Shown here: positions 43,747 to 52,961 of the stretch, piece after piece
Position numbering within the stretch: the stretch's first letter is position 1
How the letters are laid out: each line of letters begins with the position of its first letter
Assembly: GCA_020060385.1 (NCBI GenBank)
Contig: JAGVAH010000101.1
Location: forward strand, 1 to 52,961
DNA length: 52,961 nt
Source: Syntrophobacterales bacterium
Lineage (GTDB): Bacteria > Desulfobacterota > Desulfobaccia > Desulfobaccales > 0-14-0-80-60-11
Reading direction: 5' to 3'
Program-made: the position numbers and the translations under genes
The notes under the pieces: model-generated
The model's input: the letters and a program-made list of their open reading frames with translations, nothing else
Databases searched by the model: none
What the model was told of the DNA's origin: nothing

Positions 43747-44931
43747 ATGGGACCAGACCCCCACATTTTGACCATTAACAGCGGTTCTTCCAGCATCAAG
43801 TTTTCCCTGTATGGGCTGGGGGCCACCGAATCCCTGATTTTGCAAGGGGAATTGGCCAGGATCGGGGCGCCCCCCGGCTCCTTTCAGGCCCGGGATCATG
43901 GGGGGCAGCAACTTATCGCCCGGGAATTGGACCTGCCGGACCATGATGCGGCCTGGAAAACTCTCTTTGCCTGGCTTAAGGGCCATGAAATCGGCTGGGA
44001 GCTCCATGCCATAGGCCACCGGCTGGTGTATGGGGGCAGGGACCACGTGCAGCCCCAAAAGGTGTCCCCCACCCTGCTGGCAGACTTACAGATCCTGATG
44101 CCCCTGGCCCCCGACCACCTGCCCCATGAAATTAAGGGGCTGGAGGCGGTTCCCCGGTATTTTCCGGACCTGCCCCAGGTGGTCTGTTTCGACACGGCCT
44201 TCCACCAGCGCATGCCGGAAGTGGCCCAAAGGTATGCCCTGCCCGGGTCTCTGGCAAAAGAGGGCTTGCAGCGTTATGGCTTCCACGGGTTTTCCTACGA
44301 ATACCTGACCCAGGAGTTGAGCCGGGAGTTGGGTGGACCGGAGGCCCCCGGCAAGATGATTATCGCCCATCTGGGCAACGGCGCCAGCATGGCGGCCATC
44401 GAGGGCGGCCGCAGCCTGGAGACCACCATGGGTCTGACCCCGGCGGGGGGTCTGGTGATGAGCACCCGGGCGGGGGACCTGGACCCGGGAGCGATCCTCT
44501 ATCTGCTCCAGGAAAAAGGCCTGACCCCGGAGGCGGTCAATCATTTAATCAATCATGAAGCGGGCCTCTTGGGCATCTCGGGCCGCAGCGGGGATATGCA
44601 TGACCTCCTGGCCCAAGAGGATACCAACCCCCGCGCGGCCCTGGCCGTGGAGCTTTTCTGTTATCAGGCCCGGAAATTCATCGGCGCCCTGGCCGCGGTC
44701 CTGGGGGGGCTGGACACCCTGGTCTTTGCGGGGGGCATCGGCGAGCATGCCGCCCCCATCCGGGCCCGCATCTGTGGGCCCCTGAAATTTCTGGGCCTGG
44801 ATCTGGACCCGGACTTGAATCAGGGCCGGGGACCGGTTATATCCAAAGAAGGGAGCCCGGTCACCGTGCGGGTCATGAAGACCAACGAAGAACTAATGAT
44901 CGCCAGGCATACCCGGGACCTCATGGGCTGA
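43747..44931 (+). CDS. ackA: Acetate kinase
   Basis: The 394-residue ASKHA-fold kinase has the N-terminal ILTINSGSSSIKFSLYGL, substrate-binding VVCFDTAFHQRMPEVAQRYA, QRYGFHGFSYEYLTQELSRE, nucleotide motif AHLGNGASMAAIEGGRSLET and FAGGIGEHAAPIRARICGPL. It interconverts acetyl phosphate + ADP with acetate + ATP. Beside a phosphoketolase this would complete an ATP-forming branch; here that gene is a remnant. The length is typical. Butyrate/propionate kinase is less likely. Confidence 0.94.
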   Translation: MGPDPHILTINSGSSSIKFSLYGLGATESLILQGELARIGAPPGSFQARDHGGQQLIARELDLPDHDAAWKTLFAWLKGHEIGWELHAIGHRLVYGGRDHVQPQKVSPTLLADLQILMPLAPDHLPHEIKGLEAVPRYFPDLPQVVCFDTAFHQRMPEVAQRYALPGSLAKEGLQRYGFHGFSYEYLTQELSRELGGPEAPGKMIIAHLGNGASMAAIEGGRSLETTMGLTPAGGLVMSTRAGDLDPGAILYLLQEKGLTPEAVNHLINHEAGLLGISGRSGDMHDLLAQEDTNPRAALAVELFCYQARKFIGALAAVLGGLDTLVFAGGIGEHAAPIRARICGPLKFLGLDLDPDLNQGRGPVISKEGSPVTVRVMKTNEELMIARHTRDLMG

Positions 44932-45077
44932 CCCCCAGGGGCCGGTAATTACCTATTTTGGTAATCCCGGTTATCCGGCGTTAGGCCCCCATGACCCCAT
45001 TGCTTTCTGGGAGAGGATCTCTGGTAACTGCTGCTCTTTACCAAACTAACGGGAAAGGCTATGCCAGGAGAGGTTAC

Positions 45078-47603
45078 ATGACCAAGCCCATCTTTCCCCA
45101 CGAACTCCGCAGTTTTGCCGGCACGGCTGAACTCGTGGAGCTGGCCCTCAACCTGCGATGGTCCTGGGATCACAGCGCGGACGACCTCTGGCGGGCCCTG
45201 GCCCCGGAATTGTGGGACCTCACCCGCAACCCCTGGATCATTCTCCAAACCGTGGCCCCGGCCAAGCTGAAGGAGGTGGCCGCCACCCCCCAATTCCGCA
45301 AGCGCCTGAAAGAGCTGGCCCAGGAGAGAAAGACGTTGCGCAAAACCGCGGCCTGGTTTCAGAGGGCTTATGCCCGGGCCGGGCTGACCGCGGTGGCCTA
45401 TTTCAGCATGGAGTTCATGCTGGGGGAGGCCCTGCCCATATATTCCGGGGGCCTGGGCAACGTCGCCGGCGACCAGCTCAAGGCCGCCAGTGATCTGGGC
45501 GTGCCGGTGGTGGGGGTGGGGCTGTTGTACCAGGAGGGATACTTCCGCCAGGCCCTGGCCGCGGACGGTTCCCAGTTGGCCCTTTATCCCATTAATGATC
45601 CGGTGCAACTGCAGATCACCCCGGCCCGGGACGCCAGCGGCGCCTGGGTCCGGCTGCAAATCCATCTCCCCGCGAACCCGGTGTGGGTGCGCGCCTGGGA
45701 GGCGCAAGTGGGCCGGGGGAAATTATATCTCCTGGACTTGAACGATCCGGAAAATCCGCCCCTTATCCGGGGCATCACCAATGAATTGTATGGGGGCGGC
45801 CTGGAGATGCGCCTTACCCAGGAACTGGTGCTGGGCATCGGCGGCTGGCGTCTCTTAAGGGCCCTGGGGCTCAATCCGGAAGTCTGCCACCTTAACGAAG
45901 GCCACGCCGCGTTTGCCATCCTGGAGAGGACCGCGGATTTCCGGCGGGAGACCGGGCAACCCTTCGAAGTGGCCCTCCAGGTGACCCGGGCCGGGAATCT
46001 CTTCACCACTCATACGCCGGTGGCCGCGGGTTTTGATCGCTTTCCGCCGCAGTTGATGCAGCAGTTTCTGGGAAATTACGCGGAGAAGCAACTGGGCCTG
46101 GCCTTTGGCGACCTGATGGCCTTGGGACGGCAAAATCCCCGGGACGACCAGGAACCTTTTAATATGGCTTATCTGGCCCTGCGGGGCAGCGGCGCGGTCA
46201 ACGGCGTCAGCCAGTTGCACGGGCAGGTGAGCCGGAGCATCTTCCGACCTCTGTTCCCCCGCTGGCCCCAGGAGGAGGTGCCCATTGGCCACGTCACCAA
46301 CGGCATCCATGTGGCCACCTGGGATTCCCAGCCCTCAGACGAGTTATGGACCAGGCATTGCGGCCAAGAACGCTGGCTGGGGGAGACGGACCGGGTGGAG
46401 GAAGCCATCAGGGAGGTGCCCGACCAGGAACTCTGGGCCATGCGCCAGGCCTCCCGGCAGGCCCTGGTGGACTATGCCCGTGAGCGTTATGCCCAACAAC
46501 TGGCAGCTGCCGGGGCCTCTCCGGAGGAAATCGCCCAGGCCGGACAGATCCTTGATCCCCAGGCCTTAACCCTGGGTTTCGCGCGGCGGTTTGCCACTTA
46601 CAAGCGTCCCACTTTGCTGCTCCACCACCCGGAGCGCCTCATCCGCCTCTTGACGGACCCCCGCCGCCCCGTGCAGCTCCTCATCGCGGGCAAGGCCCAC
46701 CCCGCGGATCAATGGGGGCGGGAGATGATCCGCCAATGGGTGCAATTCACCCGGCGTCCCGAGGTGCAAGGCCGGGTGGTCTTTTTGAGCGATTACGACA
46801 TGCTGTTGACCGAGCAGCTGGTGGGCGGGGTCGATGTCTGGATCAACAACCCCCGCCGCCCCTGGGAGGCCTGCGGCACCAGCGGCATGAAGGTGCTGGC
46901 CAACGGCGGCCTCAACCTCTCTGAACTGGACGGCTGGTGGGCGGAAGCCTACAGCCCCCAGGTGGGCTGGGCCCTGGGGGACGGCCAGGAGCACGGCGAC
47001 GACCCCCACTGGGATGCCGCAGAGGCGGGAGCGTTGTATGCCATTCTGGAGGACGAGGTGGTTCCGGCCTTTTACGCCCGGGATGCCCGGGGCCTGCCCA
47101 CCGAGTGGCTCGCCAAGATGCGGGAAAGCATGGCCACCCTCACGGCCCACTTCTCCGCCAACCGGGCCGTCCGCCAATACACCCACGAATACTATCTGCC
47201 TCGGGCCGCGGCCTATGGGGTCCGCGCCCGGAACCAGGGCGCCCTGGGAAGCAGCCAGGAGAACTGGCGGCGGCGGCTGGAGCAGGCCTGGCCGACCCTG
47301 GCCTTTGGGGGCCTGAAGGTCGAAACCCTGAATGGACAGCATCATTTCCAGGTGGAAGTGATGCTCGGCCAGGTTGATCCCGGGGCGGTGCAGGTGGAAT
47401 TATTCGCCGAGGAGCCCGGAGGCCGGGTCTATCGGCAGCCCATGGAACGGGGGGAGAGGCTGCCGGACCGGGAGGGGGGCTACCTCTTTACCGCGCTGGC
47501 GCCGGCGACGCGGCCCCCCGGCGATTTCACCCCCCGCCTCGTCCCTTATTTTGCCGACGTCGCCGTGCCCCTGGAAATACCCCTAATTCTTTGGCACCAC
47601 TAA
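45078..47603 (+). CDS. glgP: Alpha-glucan (glycogen) phosphorylase, GT35
   Basis: The 841-residue protein has a DUF3417-type N-terminus (RSFAGTAELVELALNLRWSW) and AYFSMEFMLGEALPIYSGGL. The pyridoxal-phosphate Lys is predicted as Lys605 in CGTSGMKVLANGGLN. The shorter archaeal/bacterial GlgP type lacks long allosteric N-terminal extensions. It releases glucose-1-phosphate from glycogen or maltodextrin. ATG 45078 is chosen because AGGAGAGG precedes it; an extension to 44991 is unlikely. Its product feeds the phosphoglucomutase 19 bp downstream. Confidence 0.92.
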   Translation: MTKPIFPHELRSFAGTAELVELALNLRWSWDHSADDLWRALAPELWDLTRNPWIILQTVAPAKLKEVAATPQFRKRLKELAQERKTLRKTAAWFQRAYARAGLTAVAYFSMEFMLGEALPIYSGGLGNVAGDQLKAASDLGVPVVGVGLLYQEGYFRQALAADGSQLALYPINDPVQLQITPARDASGAWVRLQIHLPANPVWVRAWEAQVGRGKLYLLDLNDPENPPLIRGITNELYGGGLEMRLTQELVLGIGGWRLLRALGLNPEVCHLNEGHAAFAILERTADFRRETGQPFEVALQVTRAGNLFTTHTPVAAGFDRFPPQLMQQFLGNYAEKQLGLAFGDLMALGRQNPRDDQEPFNMAYLALRGSGAVNGVSQLHGQVSRSIFRPLFPRWPQEEVPIGHVTNGIHVATWDSQPSDELWTRHCGQERWLGETDRVEEAIREVPDQELWAMRQASRQALVDYARERYAQQLAAAGASPEEIAQAGQILDPQALTLGFARRFATYKRPTLLLHHPERLIRLLTDPRRPVQLLIAGKAHPADQWGREMIRQWVQFTRRPEVQGRVVFLSDYDMLLTEQLVGGVDVWINNPRRPWEACGTSGMKVLANGGLNLSELDGWWAEAYSPQVGWALGDGQEHGDDPHWDAAEAGALYAILEDEVVPAFYARDARGLPTEWLAKMRESMATLTAHFSANRAVRQYTHEYYLPRAAAYGVRARNQGALGSSQENWRRRLEQAWPTLAFGGLKVETLNGQHHFQVEVMLGQVDPGAVQVELFAEEPGGRVYRQPMERGERLPDREGGYLFTALAPATRPPGDFTPRLVPYFADVAVPLEIPLILWHH

Positions 47604-47621
47604 TTGCCCCGGAGGTAGCAG

Positions 47622-49268
47622 ATGAGCCTTTCCCCTTATGCCGGGAAACCCGCCGAACCCTGGATGTTGACCAATATCCCCCGGCTGGTCACCGCCTACT
47701 ACGTAAATACCCCCGATCCCGTCGACCCTGCGCAGCGGGTGGCCTTCGGCACCTCCGGCCATCGGGGCTCGTCCCTGGACCATTCCTTCAACGAGGCCCA
47801 TATCCTGGCCATCACCCAGGCCATCTGTCTCTATCGCCAGCAGGCAGGCATCGACGGGCCCCTTTTCCTGGGCATTGATACCCACGGCCTGTCGGAGCCG
47901 GCCTGTGCCAGCGCCTTGGAAGTCCTGGCGGCCAACTCCGTTAATGTCATGGTGGATGCCGACGATGGCTTCACCCCCACCCCGGTGGTCTCCCACGCGA
48001 TTCTCACCTATAACCGGGGGCGCAGCCAGGGCCTGGCCGACGGCATCGTCATTACGCCCTCCCACAACCCCCCCCGCTCCGGCGGCTTTAAATACAACCC
48101 GCCCCACGGCGGCCCCGCGGACACCCAGGTGACCAAGTGGATCGAAGAGCGGGCCAACGCCTTCCTGGCCGGCGGCCTTCAGGGGGTGGCGAGAATCCCC
48201 TATGAGCGGGCCCGGAAAGCCCCCACCACCCACAAGCACGGCTTCCTGGACGCCTATGTGGGCGATCTCCCGGCGGTGGTGGATATGCAGGTTATTCAAG
48301 ACAGCCAGGTGCACCTGGGGGTGGATCCCCTGGGCGGCACCAGCCTGGCCTATTATGAGGCCCTGGCCGCCCGCTACCGCCTGAATCTGGAGGTGGTGAA
48401 TCAGCGGGTGGACCCCACCTTCCAGTTCATGACCGTGGATTGGGACGGGCAGATCCGCATGGACCCCTCTTCGGTTTACGCCATGGCCAGCATGATCGAC
48501 CTCAAGGATCGCTTCCAAGTGGCCTTTGCCAACGACACCGATGCCGACCGCCACGGGATCGTCAGCCGCAGCCAGGGGTTGATGCCCCCCAACAACTACC
48601 TGGCCGTGGCCATCGCCTACTTATTTGCCCACCGGCCCCAGTGGCCCGAGACGGCGGCGGTGGGCAAGACCCTGGTGAGCAGCGGCATGATCGACCGGGT
48701 GGCCGCCAAGATGAACCGCAAGCTGGTGGAAGTGCCGGTGGGGTTCAAGTGGTTCGTGGAGGGACTCATGGACGGCTCCCTGGGCTTCGGCGGGGAGGAG
48801 AGCGCGGGCGCCACCTTCTTGCGCCGGGACGGCAGCGTCTGGACCACGGATAAAGATGGAATCATTCCCGCTCTCCTGGCCGCGGAGATCACCGCCCGCA
48901 CGGGCCAGGACCCGGGGGAGCGCTACCGGGACCTGACCGGGGAGTTCGGCACCCCCTACTACACCAGGATCGACGCGGCCGCCACCCCCGAGCAGAAAGC
49001 CCGGCTGGCCAAGTTGTCCCCTGCCGCGGTCAAGGAAGGGGAACTGGCCGGCGAGCCCATCACCGCCAAGCTGACCAACGCCCCGGGAAATGACGCCCCC
49101 ATCGGCGGCCTCAAAGTGGTGGCCGCCAACGGCTGGTTCGCGGCCCGGCCCTCCGGCACCGAGGACATCTATAAGATCTACGGGGAAAGCTTCAAAGACC
49201 AGGCCCATCTGCAGGCCATCGTGGAAGAGGCCCAACGCATGGTGCACAACGCCCTGGCCGGTTCCTAG
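47622..49268 (+). CDS. pgm: Alpha-D-glucose phosphoglucomutase
   Basis: The 548-residue enzyme has [20 protein letters not shown], phosphoserine loop [20 protein letters not shown] with Ser147, metal-binding [15 protein letters not shown], sugar-binding [17 protein letters not shown] and phosphate-binding [15 protein letters not shown]. It converts glucose-1-phosphate to glucose-6-phosphate. It lies between glgP and pgi with short gaps and GGAGG before the start, so the three form one glycogen-use operon. Confidence 0.95.
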   Translation: MSLSPYAGKPAEPWMLTNIPRLVTAYYVNTPDPVDPAQRVAFGTSGHRGSSLDHSFNEAHILAITQAICLYRQQAGIDGPLFLGIDTHGLSEPACASALEVLAANSVNVMVDADDGFTPTPVVSHAILTYNRGRSQGLADGIVITPSHNPPRSGGFKYNPPHGGPADTQVTKWIEERANAFLAGGLQGVARIPYERARKAPTTHKHGFLDAYVGDLPAVVDMQVIQDSQVHLGVDPLGGTSLAYYEALAARYRLNLEVVNQRVDPTFQFMTVDWDGQIRMDPSSVYAMASMIDLKDRFQVAFANDTDADRHGIVSRSQGLMPPNNYLAVAIAYLFAHRPQWPETAAVGKTLVSSGMIDRVAAKMNRKLVEVPVGFKWFVEGLMDGSLGFGGEESAGATFLRRDGSVWTTDKDGIIPALLAAEITARTGQDPGERYRDLTGEFGTPYYTRIDAAATPEQKARLAKLSPAAVKEGELAGEPITAKLTNAPGNDAPIGGLKVVAANGWFAARPSGTEDIYKIYGESFKDQAHLQAIVEEAQRMVHNALAGS

Positions 49269-49296
49269 GCCGCCACGGAGAGAAAGGAGCACGCTC

Positions 49297-50940
49297 ATGA
49301 CCGCCGCCATCGCCCCCCTCACCGCCCGCCCGGCCTGGCAGGCCCTGAAGGCCCATCATCAGCAGATCCGGGAGGTGCATCTGCAGCAACTCTTCGCCGA
49401 CGATCCCCAGCGGGGGGAGCGCCTGACCCTGGAGGCCGCGGGGCTCTATCTGGATTACTCCAAGAATCGCATCACCGACGAGACTGTCAAGCTGCTCCTG
49501 CAACTGGCCCGGGAGTCCGGCCTGGGGGAGCGCATCGACGCCATGTTCCGGGGTGAAAAGATCAATGTCACAGAGAAGCGCGCGGTTTTGCACGTGGCCC
49601 TGCGGACTCCCCAAGGGGCGTCCATCGTCGTGGACGGGGAAAATGTGGTGCCCCAGGTCCACGCGGTCTTGGCCAAGATGGCGGAGTTTGCCCAGCGCAT
49701 CCGCCGGGGCGACTGGCGGGGGCATACGGGCAAGCCCATCAAAAATGTCATCAACATTGGCATCGGCGGCTCCGACCTGGGGCCGGTGATGGCTTATGAG
49801 GCCTTGAAGCACTACAGTGAGCGGGCCCTGACCTTCCGGTTCGTCTCCAATATCGATGGCACCGACTTCGCAGAGGCGGTCCGCGATCTGGACCCCGGGG
49901 AAACCCTCTTCATCATTTCCTCCAAGACCTTCACCACCCTGGAGACCATGACCAACGCCCACACGGCCCGGGACTGGTTCTTGGCCGGCCTGGGGGGTGA
50001 GGTGAAAGCGGTGGCCCGGCATTTTGTGGCGGTCTCCACGAATACTGAAAAAGTGCGAGAGTTCGGGATCGATACCGCCAACATGTTCGAGTTCTGGGAT
50101 TGGGTCGGGGGGCGCTATTCCCTGGATTCGGCCATTGGCCTGTCCACCATGCTGGCCATCGGCCCGGATAACTTCCAGGCCATGCTGTCTGGCTTCCACC
50201 AGATGGACGAGCACTTCCGCACCGCTCCCTTCGAAGCCAACCTGCCGGTGCTCCTGGGCCTTTTGGGCCTCTGGTATAACGACTTCTTCGGGGCCCAGAC
50301 CGTCGCGGTCTTGCCGTACGAGCAATACCTCAAGCGCTTTCCCGCCTATCTGCAGCAGCTGACCATGGAGAGCAACGGCAAACAGGTGACCCTGGAGGGG
50401 ACCGCAGTGGACTACCAGACCGGCCCCATTTACTGGGGGGAGCCGGGGACCAACGGCCAGCACTCCTTCTACCAGTTGATCCACCAAGGGACCCGGCTGA
50501 TTCCCTGCGACTTCATCGCCTTTGCCCAGCCCCTCAACCCCTTGGGCCGGCACCACGATATGCTCCTGGCCAACGTCTTGGCCCAGACCGAAGCCCTGGC
50601 CTTCGGCAAGGCGCCGGAGCAGGTGCAGGCCGAGGGCACCCCGGATTGGCTCGCGCCCCACCGGGTCTTTTTGGGCAACCGCCCCTCCAACACCATCCTG
50701 GCGGCGCGCCTTACTCCGGAGACCCTGGGCAAGCTCGTGGCCCTCTATGAACACAGCGTCTTCACCCAGGGGACCATCTGGGGCATCAACTCCTTTGACC
50801 AGTGGGGGGTGGAACTGGGCAAGGCCCTGGCCCAGCGCATCATCCCGGAGTTGGAGAGCCGGGAGGAACCCCGGCTCGCCCATGACAGCTCCACCAACGC
50901 CCTGATCCGCCGCTACCGGCGGCTCAAGGGGGCCCCCTAA
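49297..50940 (+). CDS. pgi: Glucose-6-phosphate isomerase
   Basis: The 547-residue enzyme contains [60 protein letters not shown] and the C-terminal [20 protein letters not shown], which carries a catalytic-region Lys/Glu set. It interconverts glucose-6- and fructose-6-phosphate. Length is as in E. coli. The start at 49297 has AAAGGAG upstream; the open frame continues back into pgm but that part is not real. It ends the carbon-storage operon. Confidence 0.96.
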   Translation: MTAAIAPLTARPAWQALKAHHQQIREVHLQQLFADDPQRGERLTLEAAGLYLDYSKNRITDETVKLLLQLARESGLGERIDAMFRGEKINVTEKRAVLHVALRTPQGASIVVDGENVVPQVHAVLAKMAEFAQRIRRGDWRGHTGKPIKNVINIGIGGSDLGPVMAYEALKHYSERALTFRFVSNIDGTDFAEAVRDLDPGETLFIISSKTFTTLETMTNAHTARDWFLAGLGGEVKAVARHFVAVSTNTEKVREFGIDTANMFEFWDWVGGRYSLDSAIGLSTMLAIGPDNFQAMLSGFHQMDEHFRTAPFEANLPVLLGLLGLWYNDFFGAQTVAVLPYEQYLKRFPAYLQQLTMESNGKQVTLEGTAVDYQTGPIYWGEPGTNGQHSFYQLIHQGTRLIPCDFIAFAQPLNPLGRHHDMLLANVLAQTEALAFGKAPEQVQAEGTPDWLAPHRVFLGNRPSNTILAARLTPETLGKLVALYEHSVFTQGTIWGINSFDQWGVELGKALAQRIIPELESREEPRLAHDSSTNALIRRYRRLKGAP

Positions 50941-50944
50941 GGAC

Positions 50945-50978
50945 CAGGGCGTTCCCTGGGGGGTGGGGAAACGCCCTG
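50945..50978 (+). terminator. Hairpin after pgi (possible terminator)
   Basis: CAGGGCGTTCCC pairs with GGGAAACGCCCTG (one bulged A) directly beyond the pgi stop. There is no T tract, so it may be a weak terminator or an mRNA-end stabiliser between the convergent pgi and degP genes. Confidence 0.45.
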
Positions 50979-51084
50979 ATTCTGGGGGTGCAGACCTCGC
51001 TGCCCCGGCCAGGGGCTCAATTACCGCCTCCCGGCTATCCGAGGTGCGACCGGTGGGTAACCGGCCGCCCCGGGCCCTTTGCCC

Positions 51085-52587
51085 TTACCCCTGCTGCTCC
51101 AGGGGCACGAAAAACTTGCCGTTATCCCTTTCCACCAGGAGCAATAGCCGGTCCTGGTCCTTAGACCGCTTGATCTTCTCCAGGACGTCCTGCACGGAGC
51201 CCACCGGCTGGCGGTTGACCTCCAAAATGAGGTCCCCCCGCTGCATACCGGCTTCATCCGCCCGGCTTCCCGGCTCGATGCCCGCCACCACCACCCCCTT
51301 TTCCTCCTTAAGGTGGTAACGCTGCGCGATCTGGGGAGTCACGTCCCGGAGCTGCAGGCCCCACTTGCCCGCGGCCGGATGCGCCGGCTTGGCCGCAGCC
51401 GTCTTCTCTCCGGGGAGCTGCCCCACTTTTAAGGAGAGCTTGCGTTCCTGGCCCTGGCGGAGAATGGTGACCGTGGCCTCCTGATTAACCGGGGTGGCCG
51501 CCACCAGCGCGGGCAAATGGTGGCTATCCTCCACCGCCATGCCGTTAAAGGCAATGATCACGTCACCCCGCTTGATGCCGCCCTGGTCCGCAGGGCCGCC
51601 GGGGACCACATCGGCCACCAGTGCGCCTTTGCGGTCTTTAAGGTGCATGGCCTTGGCCAGCTCCGGGGTGATGGACTGGATGTTGACACCCAGGTATCCC
51701 CGGGTCACTTCGCCCTTGGCAATCAATTGGGGCACCAGGGGCTTGGCGGTATTCACCGGAATGGCAAAGCCGATGCCCTGCCCCTGGGCGACGATGGCGG
51801 TGTTGATGCCCACCAGCTCCCCTTGCAGGTTCAGGAGAGCGCCCCCGGAGTTCCCGGGGTTGATGGACGCATCCGTCTGGATGAAGTCGTCGTAAGGGCC
51901 GGCGCCGATGACCCGCCCTTTGGCGCTGACGATGCCGCAGGTCACCGTGTTGTTCAAGCCGAAGGGGTTGCCGATGGCCACCACCCAATCACCCACCTGC
52001 AATTGGTCGGAGTTCCCCATGGCGACCGCGGGGAAAGACCCTGAAGATTTAATCTTGAGAACCGCCAGATCCGTTTTGGGGTCCCTGCCCACCACTTTGG
52101 CCTTATACTCCTTTTGATCGGCCAGGGTGACGGTCACCTCTTTGGCCCCTTCCACCACATGATTGTTGGTGAGGACATAGCCGTCCTGGCTGATGATCAC
52201 CCCCGAGCCCGCGCCCTGGGCCCGGTAGTTTTTGGGCATCCGGGGCATTTCTTGAAAAAACTTCTTGAACATGTCCCCGAAGGGACCCTCGGGAATCTCC
52301 AGCTGCGGCTGCTCCAGGCCCACCTTTTCCACCTTGACCACCTTGATGTTGACCACCGAGGGGCTCAGTCTTTTGGTCAGGGCGGCCAGGGAACCGGGCC
52401 GGGCCGCGGGGGCGGCCAGCGTCTCTGGAGTGGCGGCCGTCAGGGTTTGGGCCACCGAGGGGCGGGTCCAGTTGATGCCTGAGGCCACCACCAGGCCGAT
52501 CACCAGGCAAGAAGCGGCCAGGGTAGTGAGGGAAACCACCTTGAAATATCTGGTTTCCAGAATTTGTTTCCATCTGCTGCTGCGCAT
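51085..52587 (-). CDS. degP: DegP/HtrA (Do) family periplasmic serine protease
   Basis: The 500-residue protein has an N-terminal helix/signal anchor (VVSLTTLAASCLVIGLVVAS). Catalytic triad His143 (LTNNHVVEGA), Asp173 (TDLAVLKI) and Ser247 (NPGNSGGALL) lie in a trypsin-like domain. Two PDZ domains follow (RGYLGVNIQSITPELAKAMH; GVVVAGIEPGSRADEAGMQR). It degrades or refolds damaged envelope proteins. I prefer ATG 52587, which has AAAGGAGG six bases upstream; ATG 52593 would touch that site. Three 11-bp direct repeats lie about 180 bp upstream, suggesting response-regulator control. Confidence 0.94.
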   Translation of the reverse strand: MRSSRWKQILETRYFKVVSLTTLAASCLVIGLVVASGINWTRPSVAQTLTAATPETLAAPAARPGSLAALTKRLSPSVVNIKVVKVEKVGLEQPQLEIPEGPFGDMFKKFFQEMPRMPKNYRAQGAGSGVIISQDGYVLTNNHVVEGAKEVTVTLADQKEYKAKVVGRDPKTDLAVLKIKSSGSFPAVAMGNSDQLQVGDWVVAIGNPFGLNNTVTCGIVSAKGRVIGAGPYDDFIQTDASINPGNSGGALLNLQGELVGINTAIVAQGQGIGFAIPVNTAKPLVPQLIAKGEVTRGYLGVNIQSITPELAKAMHLKDRKGALVADVVPGGPADQGGIKRGDVIIAFNGMAVEDSHHLPALVAATPVNQEATVTILRQGQERKLSLKVGQLPGEKTAAAKPAHPAAGKWGLQLRDVTPQIAQRYHLKEEKGVVVAGIEPGSRADEAGMQRGDLILEVNRQPVGSVQDVLEKIKRSKDQDRLLLLVERDNGKFFVPLEQQG

Positions 52588-52766
52588 CTTCATCCTCCTT
52601 TGAGGCTTCCCCGGGTTTTTATGGCAACTGGCAATCTAAAAGCATTTTTTTCGTAGGGGCGAACCTAGTGTTCGCCCGGCCACACAGGGCTTGTTGATTA
52701 CCAGAGGGTAATAGGTCGTCCCGGCTCGGGACCGGGCTACCTGACAGTTGGTATTCAAATAACCAG

Positions 52767-52799
52767 GGAAGATTAAAGGAAGATTAAGGGAAGATTAAG
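52767..52799. promoter_or_regulatory. Three 11-bp direct repeats GGAAGATTAAR, possible operator
   Basis: Units GGAAGATTAAA, GGAAGATTAAG and GGAAGATTAAG are contiguous with exact 11-bp period, about one helical turn. Such spacing is typical of direct-repeat sites of OmpR/PhoB-family response regulators. The nearest gene transcribed away from it is degP. Confidence 0.5.
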
Positions 52800-52888
52800 A
52801 TTTTCTAATTTTTGAAAAAAAAGGAGGTGGAAGCAAAGTTGTCCGCCAGGATTTTTAGGAAAGCGTCGGTTAATTGATACTATACTGG

Positions 52889-52961
52889 TTGCCAAAAGTT
52901 TTTTCCGCCCCCCCTCACCCTAACCCTCTCCCCCCGCTGGGGGGAGAGGGGATAAGAGGAA
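52889..52961 (+). repeat. GC-rich hairpin repeat, copy 2 (reaches window edge)
   Basis: TTGCCAAAAGTTTTTTC, CCCCCCTCACCC, hairpin CCCCCCGCTGGGGGGAGAGG and GGATAAGAGGA: the counterpart of 37496-37567. It may continue beyond the window. Confidence 0.85.

Larger units (their letters stand above)
52588..52961. other. Upstream region of degP with repeats; no gene
   Basis: It contains a palindrome GGGGCGAACCTAGTGTTCGC (about 52656-52675), the 11-bp repeats and the GC-rich repeat copy 2 at the edge. A strong AAGGAGGTGG near 52821 is followed only by a 12-codon frame, so I call no gene there. Confidence 0.5.

Noticed and set aside
52821-52875. Possible gene start after the strong AAGGAGGTGG near 52821
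   Set aside because: The only following start (TTG at 52839) gives a 12-codon frame; probably a remnant or chance.

Overview
The window is GC-rich bacterial chromosome with compact operons, no rRNA or tRNA genes that I could find, no phage or transposase genes and no CRISPR array. Gene content suggests an anaerobic Gram-negative bacterium, most likely a Desulfobacterota (former Deltaproteobacteria) lineage. The pointers are a CbcL-like multihaem c/b cytochrome, apparent selenocysteine use, a DUF465-ilvB-ilvN-ilvC-psd-pssA-leuA-leuC gene order, and lipoprotein and DUF3108 exporter-type genes. The taxonomic call is inference.

Layout. 1-678 has no convincing gene. 679-3378 (minus) holds a nucleoside-phosphorylase-like protein, a four-helix membrane protein, a decayed RRM RNA-binding gene, a 51-residue basic protein and a cold-shock protein whose leader contains an intrinsic terminator. 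3882-7453 (plus) is the most unusual part: a CstR-like repressor with its operator/promoter, then a DsrE-family gene and an octahaem cytochrome c/cytochrome b fusion gene. Each of the last two is interrupted by one in-frame TGA followed by a bacterial SECIS-like hairpin at the expected distance. I read both as selenoproteins in one sulfur/redox operon. 7665-16854 has a histidine kinase, gltX, a formyl-THF hydrolase-like protein, a DUF4258/YgiT toxin-antitoxin pair, a histone-deacetylase-family protein, prfA and prmC. 16944-29070 (minus) is a long branched-chain amino acid and phosphatidylethanolamine cluster, from DUF465-ilvB-ilvN through ilvC, psd, pssA, chrA and leuA to leuC. AT-rich unrelated genes sit between ilvN and ilvC and between leuA and leuC. 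29210-29492 is an isolated micro-gene with its own promoter and terminators. 29906-32005 (minus) has two DUF3108 paralogues and a J-domain protein; 32156-37429 (plus) has pyrR, a YjbQ protein, an SGNH-like protein and two unknowns.

37952-50940 (plus) is a transport and carbon-storage block: a SulP anion transporter, a truncated phosphoketolase, a P3A proton-pumping ATPase, acetate kinase, alpha-glucan phosphorylase, phosphoglucomutase and glucose-6-phosphate isomerase. Together the intact enzymes take glycogen to fructose-6-phosphate and make ATP from acetyl phosphate; the phosphoketolase that would join the two halves is here only as a remnant. The window ends with a DegP/HtrA protease (minus) preceded by three exact-length 11-bp direct repeats.

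Intergenic DNA is rich in repeats: several unrelated heptanucleotide tandem repeats (one inside prmC), two families of 70-90 bp GC-rich hairpin elements, and short palindromes. All statements rest on reading the sequence; no database search was possible.
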